Shown here in pieces: positions 13,162 to 19,629 of a DNA stretch of 21,635 nt. The notes below the pieces were generated by a model that was not told where the DNA came from, did no database searches, and was given only the letters and a program-made list of their open reading frames with translations. The stretch spans positions 1 through 21,635 of the forward strand of contig CAZITB010000037.1 of NCBI GenBank assembly GCA_964542055.1, read 5' to 3'. The position numbers and the translations under genes are program-made. The DNA comes from CAZITB01 sp964542055. Lineage in GTDB: Bacteria > Planctomycetota > Phycisphaerae > Sedimentisphaerales > CAMDDF01. Position 1 is the first letter of the stretch; every line of letters begins with the position of its first letter.

Positions 13162-15906
13162 TTAAAGATGAATATCTGTAAGTTCGGCATCCAGAGCTGC
13201 CTGGACACGCTTTGCCAGTAACTTAATCTGGCCGGCTATTTTTGCGGATGAATCTGTTTTGCTGATAATGTAATAGGTCATTACTACAAAATGTATGTTT
13301 TCGTAATTGAGGCCAATGTTAGCTAAAAGCAGCTTTTCAATATTACTCATTAGCCAGCGGGAGGTATTGTCTATTGTGTCTCTATCTAATTTGTTTAGTG
13401 CTTCTAAGGTCCCAATGGAGTAATAAACCATTTCTGGTTGATCAGTATCAATTCCTTCCTGTAGAGTACTTTTGCAGTATTTAGCACATTTTGGGGTATT
13501 TTTATAGTCAAGGGAGGATTTGAGCATGTACAGTGATTTAATTGCGAAAAAAGTTTCTTCCCATAAATCTCTTGTGCTCCATGGCGATTTGAATGAACCA
13601 TCTTGTTGCTGAAGTGATTTAATCCATGAAATGTGCCCCAGAGGGTCGATATTATTGATTTGATCGCTTTTTTCTAAAATTTCCAGCCCCTTATAAGTTG
13701 ATATTAAACGGGGTCCGCTTTTTGGCCAGAGCCCAAAGCCTCCGGGTCTGGCACACTGCATAGTCCACTGAACAGCTTTACTCTTAAACTCTGGATGTGT
13801 TTGGTTTGTAATAAGAAAAATCTGATAGATATCATGCATTGTAAGATTTGGTTTTTTGAATGATTTTATGTCTTTTGAGATAATAGACCTGAAAATATAA
13901 ATGATTTTTTCGAAGATTTCATTGGATTGCGGTATTGAAAGTAACTGCATGCTATGAAATAATCGAAAGATTTTTACCCGCATGCTGAGTGTAGATTTTT
14001 TTCTTTCTGCTAACTGGATTAAAACCAGGGCTATACAGCCGATGATAATTAAAGTGATGACCGTCCAGCGAACGGTTAATTTGTCAGATAAACTGCTAAA
14101 TAAAAATGAGCAAGTCAGATATGACATCAATATTGGTAAAATAAGCAAAGAAGGAAATATTATTGTGTCAATTAGTTTATATTGTTTTAGGAATCTTTTG
14201 CCCTCTATATGGTAATTGAAAAACATACCGGATATTATTATATAATGGTCCGGCATAGAAAACCGGCTGCGGCCTGTAATATGAAATGAAATAATGATAC
14301 CCATCAGAGTACTGAATATCAGATTTGCACCCTGAAATGTTTTATTGCTGCTAAGATAATGCATACCAAGAAAAGTGCTGCCAAGAGCAACAGTTAATAA
14401 AGGGACAAATGTCCACAGTACTTTAGAGAGCCCTTTTACATCGCTTGTCTGAAGGTATCGTGCTACATTCCATAAAAATACAGATACAACACTTACGCAA
14501 AATCCCATCGCTACAATAAGCAACTGCCAGAAAATACAAAGAATGAAAAGAACCATAAAGGGCATCTGGATCAGCATCGCTGTCAATAAAAGCATGCTTA
14601 TTGCGAAGCTGCCAATAAAAGCTGCGAAATGATGTTTAACTAATAAGCGAAAAAAACTTTTGTCCATATTCGGTTTGCCCAGTGATGACCAGGATGGAAG
14701 TGTTACAAAAACTACCCAAAACCCAATCGCCGGCACTGCCGCCAGTCCATATAGTGTATGTGACAGAAGAAGACTATCTGTGTCGTCAGGAGCATATCTA
14801 ATCGGGCCAGAGAGCCAGTATCCGCATAATCCAACTACAACCCCTAAAAAACCAAGTGTAACACCTGCCCAGAAACTATTTTGTATATTTGTATGTGGTT
14901 TTGCCACAATTTTATTAGTTTCCAGAATATTTTCAATACGCTTTAACCGATCCGGATGTGATACATGAAAGAAAGAAAACACTTGAAGTATTATTTTCCA
15001 GTATTTTGTGTGTTTGGAAAATAATGCTTTGTCAGTAAACCATTGATATAGCCTTTGTGTGATGTTGATTCTGGGATTTTGAATAAATTTTATGTCATGA
15101 CTGTAATCATTTGAACTGTGTGAGGAAATCGCCTGCGTTATATGATCGGATTTGATCAGCAATGCTGCTGTTGAGTCTGCCAGCAGCTCACGTGTTCTAA
15201 TGATATACCTAAGCATGGCATAAAGTGTTAGAAGACATGAAAAATAAATATATATCGAAGGTGCAATTTGATGTAATTCTAACAGATGTATCAGGATGAT
15301 CAAAGCCGGTAAACCGATCAGTATCCACTTTAGATCCTTTATGTATGCTTGTGACCATGCCAGAAAGCCTACATCATGATTGCGGATGTGTGCAAGTTCA
15401 TGCAGTAAGATAGAATAATTATGGGGATTACTATATATGTCCCATTTTACAGGAACCGCAAGAGATGCCTTTGATGAATGACGACCAAAGACAAATGGTG
15501 TTTGAACAGAATCTGAAGAAAAAAACTCTGGCGAGGAAATACCCATTGATTTTAACAGGGGTAAAATAGTTTTTATTACAGTCTGGTCCTTGTGTGGTAT
15601 AAGATCAAATTGTTTTGTTATTCTTTTCGGTTGTGTTAAGTAGTTATAGAAAACCCTGGCTGGAATTAAAATTGCAAGAAGACCACAAATAAATCTTGCA
15701 GAAGTAGAAATAGATGAATTTGAAATTGTTTGAAAAAACAGCAATCCGATACAAAGTGATATATTGATAATGCCGCTGATGACCAGAATACGCCCGCTGA
15801 AATATTCAACCCCTGTCCCAAATAATTTTCGTGCGATTAGGATCGTAGATGAAATTGTAATAAAAATACTTACAAAAAAGACAGTGTAGATCACTAAATC
15901 ATACAT
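13162..15906 (-). CDS. Multi-pass M48-type metalloprotease with C-terminal alpha/alpha-toroid-like domain
   Basis: A 914-residue membrane protein. Two or three N-terminal spans precede an M48-like protease: 'TPFVFGRHSSKASLAVP', zinc motif HELAH (about 169-173), third ligand in 'RELLADSTAALL' (about 240) and the family's 'SHPDRLKRIENIL' (about 318). Some eight more membrane segments fill about 343-640. The last 220 residues ('QWTMQCARPGGFGLWPKSGPRLISTYKGLEIL...ISWIKSLQQQDGSFKSPW...ETFFAIKSLYML') look like prenyltransferase/squalene-cyclase repeats (G-G-F, QQQDGSF). The start ATG at 15906 suits AAGGA upstream; 15912 is an alternative. It overlaps the anti-sigma stop, implying a role in regulated proteolysis of that switch (inference). 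Confidence 0.85.
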   Translation of the reverse strand: MYDLVIYTVFFVSIFITISSTILIARKLFGTGVEYFSGRILVISGIINISLCIGLLFFQTISNSSISTSARFICGLLAILIPARVFYNYLTQPKRITKQFDLIPHKDQTVIKTILPLLKSMGISSPEFFSSDSVQTPFVFGRHSSKASLAVPVKWDIYSNPHNYSILLHELAHIRNHDVGFLAWSQAYIKDLKWILIGLPALIILIHLLELHQIAPSIYIYFSCLLTLYAMLRYIIRTRELLADSTAALLIKSDHITQAISSHSSNDYSHDIKFIQNPRINITQRLYQWFTDKALFSKHTKYWKIILQVFSFFHVSHPDRLKRIENILETNKIVAKPHTNIQNSFWAGVTLGFLGVVVGLCGYWLSGPIRYAPDDTDSLLLSHTLYGLAAVPAIGFWVVFVTLPSWSSLGKPNMDKSFFRLLVKHHFAAFIGSFAISMLLLTAMLIQMPFMVLFILCIFWQLLIVAMGFCVSVVSVFLWNVARYLQTSDVKGLSKVLWTFVPLLTVALGSTFLGMHYLSSNKTFQGANLIFSTLMGIIISFHITGRSRFSMPDHYIIISGMFFNYHIEGKRFLKQYKLIDTIIFPSLLILPILMSYLTCSFLFSSLSDKLTVRWTVITLIIIGCIALVLIQLAERKKSTLSMRVKIFRLFHSMQLLSIPQSNEIFEKIIYIFRSIISKDIKSFKKPNLTMHDIYQIFLITNQTHPEFKSKAVQWTMQCARPGGFGLWPKSGPRLISTYKGLEILEKSDQINNIDPLGHISWIKSLQQQDGSFKSPWSTRDLWEETFFAIKSLYMLKSSLDYKNTPKCAKYCKSTLQEGIDTDQPEMVYYSIGTLEALNKLDRDTIDNTSRWLMSNIEKLLLANIGLNYENIHFVVMTYYIISKTDSSAKIAGQIKLLAKRVQAALDAELTDIHL

Positions 15907-16666
15907 CGCCATCCTTATAAACTTGTAATATTACAGCCGGGACGGTTTCCAAAAGGCGTTTTTGAAGTTCTTTACCAGCTCCAAGTTTTTCGGCTACTTG
16001 TTTTACCATTATTTCTATATCTTGCTGGGAACTTTTGATTGTTCCATCGGCAATAGCCTCTGAGACATATAGTGTTGTCATTAAAATTATCGAAGTTGCC
16101 TGTGATTGTGGGTCAGATGTCTGGGCAAAACCAAGTACACCGGCCAGCTGAGGTTGCTGGGTCAATGATGGCCAGTTTTCAAGGGCCTTGTCTTTCAGGC
16201 TCGATACCCATGACAGAACAGATTGCCAGCTCTCATCAAGCATCTCCAGTTTGGCTGGCAGTAATTTTAAAAGCGACTCTTTTGCTGCAATATAGCCAGG
16301 GGTCCTTGCTAAATATTCACGAAATCCCTGTTCCTCCTGTTTTTGCCAGTTATCTAACTCCTGCTGTGATGCACCTAATGCCCATACATAAGTCTGGCAT
16401 CTGCTGCAAAGGCCGATATGTTCGCCGATCTCATTTGCTTGTGCTTGCTGGCAGGTATTGTTGCTGTATCTTTCAAGATCAGCTATAGAAGGGCACTGAT
16501 CATTTTCAACCAAACTGTTTAATGTGTCATGGAATGCTAGAAGTTCCTGAAGCTGTTTTTTACAAGTGCTGCACGTACGAATATGTTCGGTAATCGATTT
16601 TGCATTAGTATCGGATAGTTCGCTGTCTATATAGTCCTGTATTATTTCTCTATCTGGACAATTCAT
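15899..16666 (-). CDS. Anti-sigma factor with two zinc-finger (ZAS/zf-HC2) modules
   Basis: A 255-residue protein. Module one: Cys3 ... His28-x3-Cys32-x2-Cys35 ('TEHIRTCSTCKKQL'). Module two: Cys58 ... His83-x3-Cys87-x2-Cys90 ('GEHIGLCSRCQTYV'). This H-x3-C-x2-C pattern is the hallmark of zinc-binding anti-sigma factors that clamp region 2/4 of ECF sigma factors. No clear membrane span is seen, so it seems soluble, with a helical C-terminal half (100-250). The gene sits 14 bases after the sigma-like gene with AAGGA before its ATG, and overlaps the protease start. Having two modules in one chain is unusual; the second may be a decoy or a sensor. Confidence 0.85.
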   Translation of the reverse strand: MNCPDREIIQDYIDSELSDTNAKSITEHIRTCSTCKKQLQELLAFHDTLNSLVENDQCPSIADLERYSNNTCQQAQANEIGEHIGLCSRCQTYVWALGASQQELDNWQKQEEQGFREYLARTPGYIAAKESLLKLLPAKLEMLDESWQSVLSWVSSLKDKALENWPSLTQQPQLAGVLGFAQTSDPQSQATSIILMTTLYVSEAIADGTIKSSQQDIEIMVKQVAEKLGAGKELQKRLLETVPAVILQVYKDGDV

Positions 16667-16680
16667 TTTAGTATCCTTAT

Positions 16681-17265
16681 TTAATCTTCTTCTGGGTTAG
16701 GATTGAGTTTTTCCCTGAGATGATAAACATCGTGCCAGTAAACCCGTTTGCATTCATTGGAAGTAGTGGAAAAAATACTAGCCATATCGGGATATGTTGA
16801 ACCTCTGGTCTTTTGGAAGACAACCTTTTTTGAAAATGGGTCGTGATCTTCCAGTATATTTTTGGTTAGTTCAACTATTTCATTGTTCTCTGCTTTATCG
16901 GGAGGTAACGGTTCGGGGCTGCTGGCTCCCAGCAATGAACCGGGTATTTTGATATTACACTGTTCCATTATTTTGCCGGTGTCATGCTCCCGGGTAATCC
17001 GGATCCTTTTGCGGCAAACATCTCGAAAACTGTTTTGAAGACATAAACCAAGCGGCAGGCTTCGATTTTGTTTGACAATAAGTGCATCGGTTACCGCATC
17101 GAAAGCCAGTTCCTTTTTTACTTGTTCTACTGAAATACTGGGAAAACCGAACTTCTTTCTTATGTACAAAAAATATGGAATGCACAGTGAGACAAGCTGT
17201 TGGTACATTTCTTCCTGGCCCTGATTGATTTCTTCGGCATAGTGGTTTGCCAGATTAAAGTTCAT
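16681..17265 (-). CDS. Divergent ECF-like sigma factor
   Basis: A 194-residue protein assigned mainly by layout and neighbours. Residues 22-100 fit a sigma region 2 ('LVSLCIPYFLYIRKKF...AFDAVTDALIVKQNRSLPLGLCLQNSFRDVCRKRI'). The C-terminal 140-190 fit region 4 with a helix-turn-helix ('SKKVVFQKTRGSTYPDMASIFSTTSNECKRVYWHDVYHLREKL'). It is co-transcribed with a two-module zinc anti-sigma, the standard ECF partner. GGAG precedes the start, and a TTGACA promoter lies about 45-70 bases upstream. Similarity to well-known ECF groups is weak, so a different helix-turn-helix regulator is the main alternative. Confidence 0.65.
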   Translation of the reverse strand: MNFNLANHYAEEINQGQEEMYQQLVSLCIPYFLYIRKKFGFPSISVEQVKKELAFDAVTDALIVKQNRSLPLGLCLQNSFRDVCRKRIRITREHDTGKIMEQCNIKIPGSLLGASSPEPLPPDKAENNEIVELTKNILEDHDPFSKKVVFQKTRGSTYPDMASIFSTTSNECKRVYWHDVYHLREKLNPNPEED

Positions 17266-17308
17266 AAAAAATCTCCAGTTAATACACTCTTAACTTGCTA
17301 TAGAATAT

Positions 17309-17337
17309 ACTATGGTCATAGATAAGACAACTGTCAA
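17309..17337 (-). promoter_or_regulatory. Housekeeping-type promoter of the sigma/anti-sigma/protease operon
   Basis: Minus strand: perfect -35 TTGACA (17332-17337), 17-base spacer, -10 CATAGT (17309-17314). It precedes the sigma-like start by about 44 bases. It does not carry the GGAATT motif, so the cassette seems to be switched on by the host sigma-70 rather than by itself. Confidence 0.65.
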
Positions 17338-17433
17338 TTTTGCAATTTATGGACATTTTTTAACTGGAAGAAGGCATGTTTTAATCTATTTTTACAAATC
17401 ATTTATTTATAGTTGTTTATGAATTATTTATCG

Positions 17434-17484
17434 CTATCTATCGTGGCTAATAGTATATAGATAGATGGATAGATAGAATAGATA
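17434..17484. repeat. GATA short-repeat cluster with inverted arms
   Basis: CTATCTATC (17434-17442) faces GATAGATAG (17468-17476), with further GATAGAT (17460-17466) and TAGATA (17479-17484) copies. The arms are perfect 9-bp complements. It could be a regulator or partition/origin binding cluster, or slippage-derived simple sequence. Confidence 0.55.
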
Positions 17485-17686
17485 ATTGCTTAATATGGCC
17501 TTGTGGTTATTTGTTGTCAGGCTCGAGGTGGTGGGCTCTGGCAAAATTTCGAGATGGATGACCAACCATTTTTAATGGCGATTATTGTCGAAGTGCATAT
17601 AAACTAAATGGGTCGTGATATATTGGTAGGAAAAATTATCATTACTGTTTTGTTAATTTTTTAGCCGTTTTTTAAGCGCATGTATT

Positions 17687-17695
17687 TGGTATAAT
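17687..17695 (+). promoter_or_regulatory. Extended -10 promoter reading rightward
   Basis: TGGTATAAT, a perfect extended -10 (TATAAT at 17690-17695), with only a T-rich -35. A transcript from here would run antisense through the RHH gene (17784-17921) and on to the gene at 18043. It may supply a long leader for that gene or an antisense control of the RHH gene. Confidence 0.45.
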
Positions 17696-17783
17696 TGACA
17701 GCTCAAAATTATTACTTTTATACAACAAGACCATGTCGGTCTGTTTTGAAAACAGATATTTAATTCAGACTGGTTTTATCTGT

Positions 17784-17921
17784 TTAATCATCAAATTTTT
17801 GATTATCCAATAGGTGGCGAACGACCTCGGACATGTTAGAAAAGTCATTATTAAATTTTATGTTTATAAGTTTTTTCCACAACTTTTTTTCAAGTCTTAT
17901 ACCTTTTGTTGATTCTGGCAT
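17784..17921 (-). CDS. Small ribbon-helix-helix (RHH/CopG-like) DNA-binding protein
   Basis: A 45-residue protein, 'MPESTKGIRLEKKLWKKLI' followed by 'INIKFNNDFSNMSEVVRHLLDNQKFDD'. This is the standard RHH pattern: an N-terminal basic beta strand ('KGIRLEKKLW'), helix A, a turn, then 'MSEVVRHLLDN', matching the usual '(S)xSEVIRxLL'. RHH proteins bind DNA as dimers and serve as autorepressors, antitoxins, or relaxosome and partition helpers on mobile elements. No strong ribosome site precedes the ATG, but TATAAAG about 20 bases upstream could be the -10 of a near-leaderless message. It is divergent from the gene at 18043, so it may repress that promoter. The RHH pattern is clear; the role is not. 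Confidence 0.72.
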   Translation of the reverse strand: MPESTKGIRLEKKLWKKLINIKFNNDFSNMSEVVRHLLDNQKFDD

Positions 17922-18042
17922 AAAATTGTCAGGATATGCGACTTTATAAAGATATTGAAAAGCAGGGTAATTGAATCGGGCCTTCTAGAAATGTTGAAAA
18001 TAGAAAAGTTTATAAAGTCCGCTTGTGTTGAAATATTGAAAA

Positions 18043-18645
18043 ATGGTAATTGCACATAATATTGACTGGCATGATGAATATAAACACAATCCAGAGAAGT
18101 GGCTAAATCATGGCCGCCGAGTTGCTGAATATAACTGTCAACATTATACTCAGGATAAAGATAGCCAAGATAGAAAAGCAGCGAATATGCTTTATTCGGG
18201 CTGGTGCCGGGAATGTGATTTTTATGAAGACAGCTGTGACCCTATGATGAACTATGGTTATCCGCTTTATGGCTTGCCTGATGACAGCAAAATCCTGAAA
18301 ATTATAAAAGAAACCTGTTTGACCGTCATGGAAAACTCTGACACGCAGGAGTATTTCCTGGTGCTTTGCGGCGGTGGTATGGATTTGAGCCAGTCGATTG
18401 CTTATGCATACCTTTTGGCAGGTCAGAGGATCCCGGATGAACTGGTTTTTCAGGTTTGTACTCAGCCATGTCTTAGTATTGGCAGAAAAGAATATTTTCA
18501 GGTAATGGAGGCTTGTAAAGAGCAACTTGAAGATATTAATCAAAGAGCTTTACGGCGGATTAAAAATATCGATCATATTTTGAATAAATTTAATAGTGGT
18601 GTAATGGCCGATAAAGATTGCACCGGCGAGGACCGCCCCAAATGA
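18043..18645 (+). CDS. Conserved-hypothetical-type accessory protein (200 aa)
   Basis: No named family. Visible features are a Cys cluster 'GWCRECDFYEDSCDP' (about 53-67), possibly metal-binding, and the block 'YFLVLCGGGMDLSQSIAYAYLLAGQRIPDELVF' (about 104-136). From memory the 'GGGMDLS' block is shared by hypothetical proteins encoded on plasmids and integrative elements. There is no signal peptide or membrane span. No clear ribosome site precedes the ATG. It overlaps the next gene in an ATGA, so the two are translated together. The position beside an RHH gene and the element setting suggest an accessory gene; its function is unknown. Confidence 0.7.
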   Translation: MVIAHNIDWHDEYKHNPEKWLNHGRRVAEYNCQHYTQDKDSQDRKAANMLYSGWCRECDFYEDSCDPMMNYGYPLYGLPDDSKILKIIKETCLTVMENSDTQEYFLVLCGGGMDLSQSIAYAYLLAGQRIPDELVFQVCTQPCLSIGRKEYFQVMEACKEQLEDINQRALRRIKNIDHILNKFNSGVMADKDCTGEDRPK

Positions 18646-19064
18646 GTGCTTTTGTGGTTAATGATAAAACCATCAACAGGATATTGACTTTTTTAGGTAA
18701 TTGGGATTTTGGAGGAGATTTAAAACTTAAAGAAGAATATTGGGCATTGGCGGAAAAAATCGAAGAAGACCTAACAGATGAGCAGATTCTAAATTCAATT
18801 GGTATTAAATTTAAAGAATTAAATTATCAAGCGGTATCGCAAAGATACAGAGAAGATCAGAATAAAATTGAATATTTTTATATACCGCAACAATGCGACA
18901 TAAAACAGGCATACATGCATTTGTGTTGTCTTACTTATCAATGTTGTGAGGGTGATATTCCAAGTTCAAAAATATACAAGCTTCTTGAGAGAATAGAGGT
19001 GTGTTTAGAGCATGTTATTTGCTGGAACCAGTGCAAAGCTCTAGAATGGCAGGCTAAAGAATAA
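18642..19064 (+). CDS. Conserved-hypothetical-type accessory protein (140 aa)
   Basis: A 140-residue soluble, mostly helical protein beginning 'MSAFVVNDKTINRILTFL'. The middle reads 'FKELNYQAVSQRYRED' and the later part 'QAYMHLCCLTYQCCEGDIPSSKIYKLLERIE'. This order (MSAF-v-v / A-v-x-x-R-Y / C-x-x-Y-Q-C-x-E-G) recalls a small hypothetical family common on plasmids and integrative elements; I know no function for it. The ATG at 18642 overlaps the previous stop (ATGA), so translation is coupled; an upstream in-frame ATG at 18618 lacks support. Three closely spaced Cys (two CC-type pairs) are notable. Confidence 0.72.
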   Translation: MSAFVVNDKTINRILTFLGNWDFGGDLKLKEEYWALAEKIEEDLTDEQILNSIGIKFKELNYQAVSQRYREDQNKIEYFYIPQQCDIKQAYMHLCCLTYQCCEGDIPSSKIYKLLERIEVCLEHVICWNQCKALEWQAKE

Positions 19065-19093
19065 ACACGAAATATCACTGCCATAATAAAAAA

Positions 19094-19435
19094 CTATAGA
19101 TCCTTGTATTTTATCTTTATCTGGCATATTTGTGTCGATAAATCAATCCAGCTATTTACGAGAGATTGTAATTTCTTATGGTTTTTTATCTGTTTTTTCA
19201 CGACGGCAATATCTGAATTTTTAATGTATTCTGTTCTACTTTTTCCGTTGCGGGTATAACTTAACTGGTAATAAGGACCGTGTCTGTGGGCAGGATCCTT
19301 CTTGCAACTACATCGCGGGTTTCCGCATGTATTATATTGTTTTGATAGACAGCCGGGGCGTAGATATTCCAGTTCGATAATTTCCTTTTTGATTTTATCG
19401 ATTCTGGCTTCAAGTATGTGTAATTGATTAGTCAT
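19094..19435 (-). CDS. DUF6788-like protein with Cys-rich zinc motif
   Basis: A 113-residue protein: an N-terminal coiled helix ('HILEARIDKIKKEIIELEYL'), then 'RPGCLSKQYNTCGNPRCSCKKDPAHRHGPYYQLSYTRNGKSRTEYI', then a basic helical tail. The block with C-G-N-P-x-C-x-C and 'HGPYYQLSYT..GK..T..I' matches what I remember as DUF6788, often found next to transposases. No transposase is adjacent here. AAGGAAA precedes the start, and a good promoter with a palindromic operator lies upstream. It converges on the 18642 gene. Role unknown; a DNA or RNA-binding role is plausible given the zinc knuckle and basic charge. Confidence 0.75.
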   Translation of the reverse strand: MTNQLHILEARIDKIKKEIIELEYLRPGCLSKQYNTCGNPRCSCKKDPAHRHGPYYQLSYTRNGKSRTEYIKNSDIAVVKKQIKNHKKLQSLVNSWIDLSTQICQIKIKYKDL

Positions 19436-19464
19436 TTGGGTTTCCTTAAGTAAGATATATCCTG

Positions 19465-19496
19465 TAGCATTATAATGCTATAAAAATAAAAGTAAA
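19465..19496 (-). promoter_or_regulatory. Promoter with 16-bp perfect palindrome (operator) over the -10
   Basis: Minus strand: -35 TTTACT (19491-19496), 16-base spacer, -10 TATAAT (19469-19474). The -10 is the heart of a perfect 16-bp palindrome, TAGCATTATAATGCTA (19465-19480). A second inverted repeat, CTATAC-n6-GTATAG, follows at 19506-19523. A repressor dimer bound at the palindrome would fully block the promoter. Confidence 0.65.
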
Positions 19497-19629
19497 TATG
19501 AAAATCTATACGAAAATGTATAGTGTCTGAATTCCAAAACCGCGGAATACCTTCAAATAAAAGCTGTATACATTTATTTTGACATGATGCCGTAATGGAA
19601 AAATAATTTAACTCAGGAAAAGCAACAGC

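Larger units (their letters stand above)
17266..17783. other. Long intergenic regulatory stretch
   Basis: More than 500 AT-rich bases without a credible gene. They hold the sigma operon promoter, a GATA-type short repeat cluster forming an inverted repeat (17434-17484), a strong + strand extended -10 promoter (17687-17695), and small hairpins such as CTGTTTTGAAAACAG at about 17740-17754. Confidence 0.6.

Noticed and set aside
13404..13601. Short open frame inside the protease C-terminal region
   Set aside because: It lies in another frame of the same strand within a clearly coding gene and has no start signals.
13162..15906. BlaR1/M56-type sensor protease
   Set aside because: The third ligand context 'RELLAD' and 'HPDRLKRI' fit M48 better, and there is no penicillin-binding domain.
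17434..17484. Possible CRISPR-like repeat array
   Set aside because: The units are only 4-9 bases with no regular spacers and no cas genes nearby.
17554..17640. Two very short + strand ORFs (17 and 18 codons)
   Set aside because: Neither has a ribosome site, and neither peptide shows any recognisable pattern.
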